This document shows positions 1 through 5,510 of a DNA stretch of 7,328 bases, in pieces (position 1 is the first letter of the stretch; each line of letters starts with the position of its first letter). A model generated the notes under the pieces. It saw nothing but the letters and a program-made list of their open reading frames with translations. It had not been told where the DNA came from and made no database searches. The DNA is taken from contig JAUWOK010000050.1 of assembly GCA_030612165.1 (NCBI GenBank), positions 1 to 7,328 on the forward strand. The letters are read 5' to 3'. The position numbers were made by a program, and so were the translations under genes. This DNA is from Dehalococcoidia bacterium. GTDB taxonomy: Bacteria > Chloroflexota > Dehalococcoidia > GIF9 > AB-539-J10.

Positions 1-40
1 ATATGAACAGCAAACAGAACATAACAAACCGGGCAAGATA

Positions 41-739
41 TCAGCTTCCCTTCTGGTGGTTGGGAAATGCTTTCCTGCCGGTAACTTCATGATGCACATG
101 CCATCGCCGTACGGCTTCAACAACTTCATCGGGCTGGTCACAAATTCTTAATAAGTCCAGATCGTCTTCCGAAATAAATCCTCGATCAAGGGCAAACCCC
201 TTTAGCCAGGTCAAAAATCCTTCCCAGTATTCGCTATCGAATAATACCACAGGGAAGGGTTTCATCTTATGGGTTTGCATCAAGGTCAACACCTCAGTCA
301 ACTCATCGAGAGTGCCCAGGCCGCCAGGTATTATGACAAAAGCGGAAGCATACTTCACCAGCATAACTTTGCGGGCAAAGAAGTGGTCGAATGTTATTGA
401 TTTGGTGGTGTAGGCATTGCAAACCTGCTCCTCGGGCAAATCGATGTTCAATCCAACTGATGTCACTCCAGCTCTGCGCGCACCCTTGTTGGCTGCCTCC
501 ATCACGCCGGGCCCGCCACCAGTTACAATTGAGAAGCCCATCTCGCCAAGCCGATAAGCTATTTCTTCAGTCTGGGCATAAAGCTTATCATCTGTTCTGA
601 GACGAGCCGAGCCATAAATAGTTACCGCCGGCTCTATGCCAGAAAGTTTATCAAACCCTTCTACCAATTCCCCCATTATGCGAAACATACGCCAGGAATT
701 TTCCTTGACTAAGTCATTTATTTCATATCCATTCGTCAT
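41..739 (-). CDS. LOG family protein (cytokinin riboside 5'-monophosphate phosphoribohydrolase-like, TIGR00730 type)
   Basis: A 232-aa Rossmann-fold protein of the LOG / lysine-decarboxylase-like family. Known members hydrolyse the N-glycosidic bond of nucleoside 5'-monophosphates, releasing ribose 5-phosphate (cytokinin activation in plants and some bacteria); the real substrate in most bacteria is uncertain. Seen directly: GSAR at residues 43-46, the nucleotide-binding GGGPGVMEAANKG at 74-86, and the catalytic signature PGGLGTLDE at 128-136. It is predicted cytosolic and has no signal peptide. I chose the ATG at 739 because AAGGA lies about 8 nt upstream and overlaps the stop of the preceding gene; a further in-frame ATG at 775 would run 26 nt into that gene and lacks support. 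It lies 10 nt downstream of the beta-CASP hydrolase, so the two are probably co-transcribed and translationally linked. Family assignment is secure; substrate is not. Confidence 0.93.
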   Translation of the reverse strand: MTNGYEINDLVKENSWRMFRIMGELVEGFDKLSGIEPAVTIYGSARLRTDDKLYAQTEEIAYRLGEMGFSIVTGGGPGVMEAANKGARRAGVTSVGLNIDLPEEQVCNAYTTKSITFDHFFARKVMLVKYASAFVIIPGGLGTLDELTEVLTLMQTHKMKPFPVVLFDSEYWEGFLTWLKGFALDRGFISEDDLDLLRICDQPDEVVEAVRRWHVHHEVTGRKAFPNHQKGS

Positions 740-749
740 ATTGTGTTCC

Positions 750-2156
750 TTACGACAGCAAAACCTCTGTGCCATACTCCGGCACCGCTATTTCCCAGCC
801 AGTTTTCTCGTGCAAGAACTTTCCGAAGCTTTGCGCCGCCTGGGTTTCTCCGTGAGTAACGAATACTCGCCGCGGGGCCTTCTTTAACCCGGAAATCCAG
901 CTGAAAAGTTCATCTCTGTCGGCGTGAGCAGAAAAGCCGTGTATCTGGGCTATCCTCGCCTTGACAGGATAGCTCTGTCCCAGTATTCTCACTTTTTTAG
1001 CACCTTCGACGATATGCCGACCAAGCGTGTTTGCCGCCTGATATCCCACGAAGATTATTGCGCTTTCTTTGCGGGAAATGTTAGCCACCAGGTGATGCTT
1101 TACTCTCCCCCCAGTACACATTCCGGAGCCAGCGATGATGATGGCGGTTCCTGCTATGTGATTAATCGCTTTCGATTCATCCACGGTACGAATCATTGTC
1201 AGACCGGGAAAACTGAACGGCGAGCTATTTTGGCGCATCAGTGTGCTCATCTCCTCGTCAAATAGCTCGGGGTGCTGCTTGAATACTTCCGTAATATTCA
1301 TCGCCATAGGGCTATCCACAAAAACCATCTGGTGCGGTATACGGTCCGCGAGCAGTAGTTCGTTCAAATGCCACATTACTTCCTGTGTCCGTTCCAGCGC
1401 AAAACTGGGGATAACTATATTTCCCCCGGCTCTGTGTGTGGAATTTATAATTCCAGCAAGCCTGTTGCTGATATTCTCCGAATCTTCATGCAATCTATCT
1501 CCATAGGTAGACTCGATCAAAACATAATCAGCTTCTTTAAAGATGGTGGGGTCCTCTATTATCGGCTTGTTTTGCCTACCAACATCCCCGGAGAAAAGGA
1601 TCGTTCTTTTTTCTCCATCTTGATTCACCGTAACTTTTATCATCGCCGAACCAAAGACATGGCCAGCATCATAAAAAGTGGCCTCAACCCCATCGGCTAT
1701 GTGAACATTCTCGCCATAGTTTACCGGCGAGAAAAGGGGAATGGTGGCCATGGCGTCGTCAACAGTGTAGAGCGGAACTTCGGGATGAGGCCCTCTTCGA
1801 CCCTCCCGTTTATGCCTTCTCTTTTTGAATTCCGCGTCCTCCAGTTGCAGTTTAGCTGAATCCAAATGCATGATCCGGGTTATCTCGGCAGTGGCGGCAG
1901 TGCAAACGATCTTACCGCAAAAACCATCATGTACCAGCTTAGGTAACAAACCACAGTGATCAAGATGAGCATGCGTCAACAGGACGGCATCTATGGTACG
2001 CGGCGGAACGAGAAATGGGTCCCAGTTTCTATGTCTGAAGTCCCTTTCCTGGTAAAGACCGCAGTCCACCAAAACCCTGGCGTTGTCGGTTTCCAGCAAA
2101 TACCGGGAACCCGTTACATTACGGGCCGCACCCATAAAACTTAGCTTTACCTGCAT
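750..2156 (-). CDS. Beta-CASP metallo-beta-lactamase-fold RNA-processing hydrolase (TTHA0252/CPSF-like)
   Basis: A 468-aa zinc-dependent hydrolase of the MBL superfamily with a beta-CASP insert, the architecture of bacterial and archaeal CPSF-like ribonucleases such as Thermus TTHA0252. Seen directly: metal-binding HAHLDH at residues 62-67, H166 in GHVFGS, D191 in SGDVGR, E215 in ESTYGD (beta-CASP motif A position), SGMCTGG at 344-350, HGFSAHAD at 406-413 and THGE at 434-437 (C-terminal RNA-metabolising MBL region). A strongly basic stretch at about 111-121 could contact nucleic acid (inference). All catalytic ligands appear intact, and it is predicted cytosolic. The ATG at 2156 is preceded by GAGG at a 7-nt spacing. 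It starts 81 nt after the SemiSWEET gene and ends 10 nt before the LOG gene. Endo- or exonuclease activity is a family-based expectation; it is not RNase J, which is longer and has a different C-terminal domain. Confidence 0.93.
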   Translation of the reverse strand: MQVKLSFMGAARNVTGSRYLLETDNARVLVDCGLYQERDFRHRNWDPFLVPPRTIDAVLLTHAHLDHCGLLPKLVHDGFCGKIVCTAATAEITRIMHLDSAKLQLEDAEFKKRRHKREGRRGPHPEVPLYTVDDAMATIPLFSPVNYGENVHIADGVEATFYDAGHVFGSAMIKVTVNQDGEKRTILFSGDVGRQNKPIIEDPTIFKEADYVLIESTYGDRLHEDSENISNRLAGIINSTHRAGGNIVIPSFALERTQEVMWHLNELLLADRIPHQMVFVDSPMAMNITEVFKQHPELFDEEMSTLMRQNSSPFSFPGLTMIRTVDESKAINHIAGTAIIIAGSGMCTGGRVKHHLVANISRKESAIIFVGYQAANTLGRHIVEGAKKVRILGQSYPVKARIAQIHGFSAHADRDELFSWISGLKKAPRRVFVTHGETQAAQSFGKFLHEKTGWEIAVPEYGTEVLLS

Positions 2157-2186
2157 ATCAAAACCTCAATCTCAAGTCGCTCGTCC

Positions 2187-2195
2187 ATAATACCA
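2187..2195 (-). promoter_or_regulatory. Candidate extended -10 promoter for the beta-CASP hydrolase/LOG gene pair
   Basis: Read on the minus strand the bases are TGGTATTAT: a TATTAT hexamer (5 of 6 to the consensus) preceded by the TGn extension. No recognisable -35 lies 17 nt upstream, as is common for extended -10 promoters. Transcription would start near 2180, giving a leader of about 24 nt that still holds the GAGG ribosome binding site. Pattern match only. Confidence 0.33.
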
Positions 2196-2237
2196 CCTAG
2201 CCCGCCTGCGCTGCTATCGCCCAGGCAGAATCTTTCC

Positions 2238-2495
2238 CTACTTTTCATACTTCAGTTTTGCATACAAAAGCAGAGAAACGAGAACCGCCCCCACTGCGTT
2301 CCAGATAATGACTGGTACAAGCCCGAAATAAACTCCATAGCCCAGCCAGCCAAGCATGCCCAGTAAAAGCAATATAGTATAAAGTCTGCTTATCTCATTA
2401 GCACTTTTTAATCGGAAAATGCGAATCAACTGAGGAATCATACTGCATGCTACCAAAGCCCCTGCGATTAAGCCTAAAGATTGTCCGAACTGCAA
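2238..2495 (-). CDS. SemiSWEET / PQ-loop (MtN3-like) small membrane transporter
   Basis: An 85-aa protein with three predicted transmembrane helices (about residues 4-25, 38-58 and 60-80), matching the size and triple-helix layout of bacterial SemiSWEETs, which work as dimers to move sugars across the cytoplasmic membrane. Seen directly: the MIPQLIR PQ motif at 20-25 at the end of helix 1, a loop of the SANEIS type at 31-36, and the WN pair at 65-66 in helix 3, where the family has its conserved Asn. The start is TTG at 2495, chosen because AAAGGAGG lies 7 nt upstream; an in-frame ATG at 2555 would add a 20-residue polar, Cys-containing leader and would lie upstream of the likely transcription start. 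Substrate cannot be read from sequence; sugar is only a family expectation. It is in the same direction as the hydrolase gene, 81 nt ahead of it, and may be read through into it. Confidence 0.88.
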   Translation of the reverse strand: MQFGQSLGLIAGALVACSMIPQLIRIFRLKSANEISRLYTILLLLGMLGWLGYGVYFGLVPVIIWNAVGAVLVSLLLYAKLKYEK

Positions 2496-2512
2496 TCTTG
2501 AACCTCCTTTTG
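2486..2512 (-). promoter_or_regulatory. Ribosome binding site deciding the TTG start of the SemiSWEET gene
   Basis: On the minus strand AAAGGAGGT is followed by a short spacer and TTG (2495-2493). The near-perfect Shine-Dalgarno at ideal distance argues strongly for this TTG over the upstream ATG at 2555, and gives a product of typical SemiSWEET length. Confidence 0.8.
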
Positions 2513-2528
2513 TTATTCCACAGGACTG

Positions 2529-2537
2529 ATTGTAACA
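2529..2537 (-). promoter_or_regulatory. Candidate extended -10 promoter for the SemiSWEET gene
   Basis: The minus strand reads TGTTACAAT: a TACAAT hexamer (5 of 6) with the TGn extension, and no clear -35. Transcription would begin near 2522, about 27 nt before the TTG start, leaving the AAAGGAGG site inside the leader. Inference from pattern only. Confidence 0.33.
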
Positions 2538-2565
2538 GTAAATACCTCTCTTCATATTGCCTGCT

Positions 2566-2578
2566 TGTGAAAATCACA
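2566..2578. promoter_or_regulatory. Inverted repeat TGTGA-AAA-TCACA, possible operator
   Basis: A perfect 5-bp inverted repeat with a 3-nt spacer in the intergenic region between the divergent SemiSWEET gene and the secreted-protein gene. The half-sites resemble those of CRP/FNR-family regulators, but the spacer is 3 rather than 6, so it is not a standard CRP site. It lies upstream of the SemiSWEET -10 candidate and could affect either gene. No regulator can be named. Confidence 0.25.
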
Positions 2579-2632
2579 CAAAAACACCACTGTTTCTCCA
2601 TAATCGCTCCACATCAAGAAGGTATTATCAGT

Positions 2633-2709
2633 ATGAACGGTTCAGAGAACCGAATTTTAAAAAGGAGAAAGGAGTGAACACAAGAATTCTTAAAAAATAC
2701 GTTTTATAG
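2633..2709 (+). promoter_or_regulatory. Structured leader with two overlapping mini-ORFs upstream of the secreted-protein gene
   Basis: Two tiny frames lie in tandem: a 14-codon one (ATG at 2633, TGA at 2675-2677) and an 11-codon one (GTG at 2674, TAG at 2707-2709), overlapping as GTGA. The second start has AGGAG 6 nt upstream, a well-placed ribosome site. A perfect 6-bp inverted repeat (CGGTTC-AGA-GAACCG, 2638-2652) lies inside the first frame, and a 10-bp palindrome AAGAATTCTT at 2682-2691 inside the second. This could be a translated leader that controls the gene at 2741, or chance purine-rich sequence. No homology is recognised. Confidence 0.25.
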
Positions 2710-2740
2710 ACCCTGGACTTAAAGAAAAGGAGGCATCAAA

Positions 2741-3295
2741 ATGGGTAAAAAGGCAAAACTATTAACTATCGCAGCATCTACAGTCGCAGTGTTGGCGCTA
2801 TCAATAGGAGCTGTTGTTGCGGCACCAGCGGATTGCGATAACACAGGCAATGGCGCTGTTTGTTACAGCCAGGAGACAGGCAACATGAGAGGGATTGGCG
2901 CTTGCTCAGAAGCTATGCGCGATCTCCTGGGGTTAACGCAAGCAGAAATTCAATCTCAACGGCACGAAGGTAAAAGCCTGGTGCAAATTGCCGCTGACGC
3001 GGGTGTAGACGAACAACAGCTTGTTACGGCAATGATGGCAGCCCGAAGAGCCACAGTACAGGAAAGGCTGGCCGCCGGCACTTTAACCCAGGAACAGGCA
3101 GACTTCATGTTACAGAAGATGGAACAAAATATTGTTCGGGCAGTCAACAGGACAACCACTGGTCAGCCTGAATGGGCAATGGCAGGAGAACATGGACAAC
3201 AAGGCTGTGAGCCCGGTGAAATGAAAAACCACAGGCAAAATGCAGACGGTGCCAAACCGCATAACATGTATAAAGGGGCAAGAGCCGCCCGGTAA
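2741..3295 (+). CDS. Secreted small helical protein, DUF2680-like
   Basis: A 184-aa exported protein. The N-terminus is a classic Sec signal peptide: basic MGKKAK, a hydrophobic stretch from residue 7 to 26, and a VAA or APA cleavage site after residue 28 or 30. The mature part has a helical core (about 62-136) with GLTQAEI, GKSLVQIAADAGVD and GTLTQEQAD segments, the style of DUF2680 proteins of Clostridia; function of that family is not established. LTQEQ at 115-119 fits the LTxxQ motif of Spy/CpxP periplasmic chaperones, though overall similarity is not claimed. Mature cysteines are at 32, 41, 55 and 156, and the hydrophilic C-terminal tail carries His 151, 163 and 174 plus several Met, which could bind metal (inference). 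AAAGGAGG lies 7 nt before the ATG. A terminator follows, so it is probably its own transcription unit ahead of the two-component system. Confidence 0.85.
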   Translation: MGKKAKLLTIAASTVAVLALSIGAVVAAPADCDNTGNGAVCYSQETGNMRGIGACSEAMRDLLGLTQAEIQSQRHEGKSLVQIAADAGVDEQQLVTAMMAARRATVQERLAAGTLTQEQADFMLQKMEQNIVRAVNRTTTGQPEWAMAGEHGQQGCEPGEMKNHRQNADGAKPHNMYKGARAAR

Positions 3296-3315
3296 ATAAG
3301 TAAATCTTTCTAAAT

Positions 3316-3353
3316 AAACGGGGCGGGCGTAGTAATTTGCGCCTACCCCGTTT
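3316..3353 (+). terminator. Hairpin terminator after the secreted-protein gene
   Basis: An 8-bp perfect outer stem (AAACGGGG at 3316-3323 with CCCCGTTT at 3346-3353) continues, after one mismatch, into GGGCG/CGCCT (3325-3329 with 3340-3344) and an AT-rich loop. The following T tract is short, so termination may be partial and allow read-through into the response regulator gene. The outer stem is symmetrical in sequence, but no gene approaches from the right. Confidence 0.65.
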
Positions 3354-3380
3354 GCTACAAAATTAGCCAGATAGTAAGAT
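3352..3380 (+). promoter_or_regulatory. Candidate promoter for the two-component operon
   Basis: TTGCTA (3352-3357, 4 of 6 to the -35 consensus), a 17-nt spacer, then TAAGAT (3375-3380, 4 of 6 to the -10 consensus). It starts at the very end of the preceding terminator and would give a leader of about 25 nt before the TTG start at 3413. Spacing is ideal but the hexamers are moderate, so this is a candidate only. Confidence 0.35.
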
Positions 3381-3412
3381 TGAGCCAACTACATTTATTG
3401 AGAGGCTAAGTT

Positions 3413-4108
3413 TTGACGGCAAAAAAGATTCTGGTGGTTGACGACGAAAAGAAAATTGTCGAGATCGTAAAAGCCTACCTGGAAAGAGAAGGCTACAGGG
3501 TAACCGTTGCTTACGACGGTAAGGCAGCCCTCGACCTGGCACAAAAGGAGCTGCCAGACCTTATAGTCCTCGACCTTATGCTTCCAGAAATAAGCGGCTG
3601 GGATGTATGCCGCGCCTTGCGCAAAAAATTGAACATTCCTATCATCATGTTAACAGCGCGCGACGATATTACTGATAAAATTGTGGGGCTTGAGTTAGGA
3701 GCAGACGATTATATTACCAAGCCTTTCGACCCCAAGGAACTCGTAGCGCGGGTGAAAGCCGTGCTACGGCGCTGTGGGGAGAACGCTGATGCGCAGAGTC
3801 TTATCAACATAGGCGACCTGAAGATAGACATAAACCGACGCACTGTGCACCGCCAGGATAAAATTGTTGATCTGACCTCGACGGAGTTTGACCTTATTTG
3901 CACTCTTGCCTCTAATCCAGGCCGGGTTTATACCAGGATGCAGTTGCTGGATATGATGCAAGACGAAACATATGAGGGATACGAACGTACTATCGATAGC
4001 CACATCAAGAACCTGCGGAGGAAACTTGAGCCAGACCCTGAGCACCTCAAATATGTAATTACCGTCCACGGAGTGGGTTACAAAATGGAGGAACCTCCGA
4101 ATGCGTAG
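3413..4108 (+). CDS. OmpR/PhoB-family response regulator
   Basis: A 231-aa two-domain regulator. The receiver domain (about 3-118) has the acidic pair D10-D11, the phospho-acceptor D54 in VLDLMLP, T81 and K103 in the TKPF switch motif, all intact. The C-terminal winged-helix DNA-binding domain (about 127-226) shows the STEFDLI segment, the recognition-helix region ERTIDSHIKNLRRKLE near 181-196 and the closing VHGVGYKM hairpin. It is phosphorylated by, and presumably paired with, the histidine kinase whose gene overlaps its end by 8 nt. The start is TTG at 3413, giving the conventional MTAKKILVVDDE N-terminus; AGAGG lies 7 nt upstream and no ATG is available. Target genes are unknown; the secreted-protein gene just upstream is a sensible candidate. 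The assignment to the OmpR class is certain, the ortholog group is not. Confidence 0.96.
   Translation: MTAKKILVVDDEKKIVEIVKAYLEREGYRVTVAYDGKAALDLAQKELPDLIVLDLMLPEISGWDVCRALRKKLNIPIIMLTARDDITDKIVGLELGADDYITKPFDPKELVARVKAVLRRCGENADAQSLINIGDLKIDINRRTVHRQDKIVDLTSTEFDLICTLASNPGRVYTRMQLLDMMQDETYEGYERTIDSHIKNLRRKLEPDPEHLKYVITVHGVGYKMEEPPNA
4087..4098 (+). promoter_or_regulatory. Shine-Dalgarno of the kinase gene embedded in an inverted repeat
   Basis: GGAGG (4087-4091) is the ribosome binding site for the ATG at 4101, and is followed after AA by its exact complement CCTCC (4094-4098). As a hairpin it would form four pairs with a GAAC loop, extendable by a wobble pair. This would hide the site until a ribosome translating the end of the regulator gene passes, a simple way to couple kinase output to regulator translation (inference). 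Confidence 0.45.
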
Positions 4109-5510
4109 CTTAACCTGGAAGCTATGCTGTGCCCTCTTTCTGGTAGTCGCTATTTCCGTCGGTCTGACGGCATATTTCATCAACGTCAACACCACTCAGA
4201 AATTCAGCCAGTACCTCTCCCAGGAAGATCAACGATATGTGCAAAACATGAGCAATATTCTGGGCCAAATCTATGCCCGCGACGAGAACTGGGACAACGC
4301 TCAGACAGTCCTCTCAAAGCTGCTCCGTTCTGGCAACGAGCGATTAGCGCTGGCGGATAGTGCCAACATCATAGTTGGAGACACGGCAAACCAATGGCTG
4401 GGAAATACCGAGCAGGACATCGGCTTGAGTGACGGCACGCCTGTCATTGTCTCAGAAGAAGAAGTCGGCGAGCTGTATTTATTTTCGACTCAGCCTGGAA
4501 TTAGCGGCGCCGCAAGAAGCCCTATGGGGAAAGGAAAGAACGCCCTTCCCGCGTTGTCTCCAGTATCGGGAGAGCAAGATTTCCTTGACCAAATTAATCG
4601 CTCCATGGTAGTAACCGGACTCATTGCCGCTGCCATAGCCCTCATAATAGGGCTGATATTGACACACCAGATAACACGTCCCATTAAAGCCCTGACCAAA
4701 GGAGCCCGCCAGATAGCCAACGGGAATTTCAACCACACGGTAAAAGTGAGATCAAAAGACGAGGTAGGAGATCTGAGCCAATCATTCAACGCTATGGCGG
4801 CCAGTCTGAATAAAGCCGAACAGGAACGGCAACGAATAATAGCGGATATTGCCCACGAACTGCGCACTCCTCTTACCATCATAAATGGCACAGTGGACGG
4901 TATACAGGACGGAGTATTCAAGCCCGACAAAGAGCATCTAGCCTCGATAAAAGAACAAACTGCTCTGCTCACCTTGCTGGTCAGTGATTTACGCGATCTT
5001 TCGCTTGCCGAGTCCGGACAGTTGAAACTGGCACTCGCCCCGACCGACCTGATTGACCTGGTAAAACGCAAGGCAGCACAATTTGAAATGCGGGTGCGGG
5101 AAAAAGATATCGAGTTGCGGTTAAACCTGCAGGAGGAAGCGCCAGAGATTAATATCGACCCTGCCAGAATTGAACAGGTACTGGCCAATCTAATAACAAA
5201 CGCTATTCGCCATACGCCGGCACAAGGTAATATCACGATTTCAATGCGAATTGTTGATGAAGACGAAGGCCATCGAGCTAACAGACCTTCACTGATGATA
5301 TCGGTAGCTGATACGGGTGAGGGCATAGCTCCAGAGCATTTACCCCACATTTTTGAACGGTTCTACCGGGCTGAAACGTCCCGAGCCAGAAGCGAAGGAG
5401 GCGCCGGCCTGGGGTTGGCCATAGTCGAACAAATGATTCATGCCCACGGCGGCAAGGTCTGGGCCGAAAGTGAATCAGGGAAAGGCAGCACTTTCTACGT
5501 AGTGCTTTAA
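4101..5510 (+). CDS. BaeS-like membrane sensor histidine kinase
   Basis: A 469-aa class I histidine kinase. Order of parts: transmembrane helix 1 (about 7-29), an extracytoplasmic sensor region of about 140 residues (30-168) with no family I recognise, transmembrane helix 2 (about 169-190), HAMP (about 191-243, with the TRPI and DEVGDL motifs), HisKA with phospho-acceptor H252 in AHELRTPLT, and HATPase_c with N box NLITNAIRH (363-371), G1 DTGEGIA (404-410), F box FERFYR (418-423) and G2 GAGLGLA (434-440). All catalytic motifs are intact. The ATG at 4101 has GGAGG 9 nt upstream and overlaps the regulator's stop region by 8 nt. The layout resembles BaeS and related stress kinases, but the sensor domain decides the signal and it cannot be read here. 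The gene ends in a 4-nt overlap with the convergent flavoprotein gene. Confidence 0.95.
   Translation: MRSLTWKLCCALFLVVAISVGLTAYFINVNTTQKFSQYLSQEDQRYVQNMSNILGQIYARDENWDNAQTVLSKLLRSGNERLALADSANIIVGDTANQWLGNTEQDIGLSDGTPVIVSEEEVGELYLFSTQPGISGAARSPMGKGKNALPALSPVSGEQDFLDQINRSMVVTGLIAAAIALIIGLILTHQITRPIKALTKGARQIANGNFNHTVKVRSKDEVGDLSQSFNAMAASLNKAEQERQRIIADIAHELRTPLTIINGTVDGIQDGVFKPDKEHLASIKEQTALLTLLVSDLRDLSLAESGQLKLALAPTDLIDLVKRKAAQFEMRVREKDIELRLNLQEEAPEINIDPARIEQVLANLITNAIRHTPAQGNITISMRIVDEDEGHRANRPSLMISVADTGEGIAPEHLPHIFERFYRAETSRARSEGGAGLGLAIVEQMIHAHGGKVWAESESGKGSTFYVVL

Noticed and set aside
1..40. Sequence after the LOG stop codon
   Set aside because: Too short to judge; no hairpin with a T tract and no coding signal seen.
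740..775. Upstream ATG of the LOG gene at 775
   Set aside because: It would add 12 residues unlike the family and overlap the hydrolase gene, whereas the ATG at 739 has a proper ribosome site.
1368..1859. 163-codon plus-strand frame opposite the beta-CASP hydrolase
   Set aside because: The opposite strand encodes intact catalytic motifs; this frame has no ribosome site or recognisable protein features.
2204..2226. GCCTG/CAGGC hairpin between the SemiSWEET and hydrolase genes
   Set aside because: Only 5 bp with a long loop and no T tract on the minus strand; not a convincing terminator.
2496..2555. Upstream ATG of the SemiSWEET gene at 2555
   Set aside because: The added 20 residues are polar and would precede helix 1; the TTG at 2495 has a near-perfect AAAGGAGG and gives the normal family length.
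4490..5350. Long (286-codon) open frame on the minus strand within the kinase gene
   Set aside because: It lies opposite the HisKA and HATPase domains, is Ser/Arg/Ala-rich without domain motifs, and is a codon-pattern shadow of the clearly real kinase.
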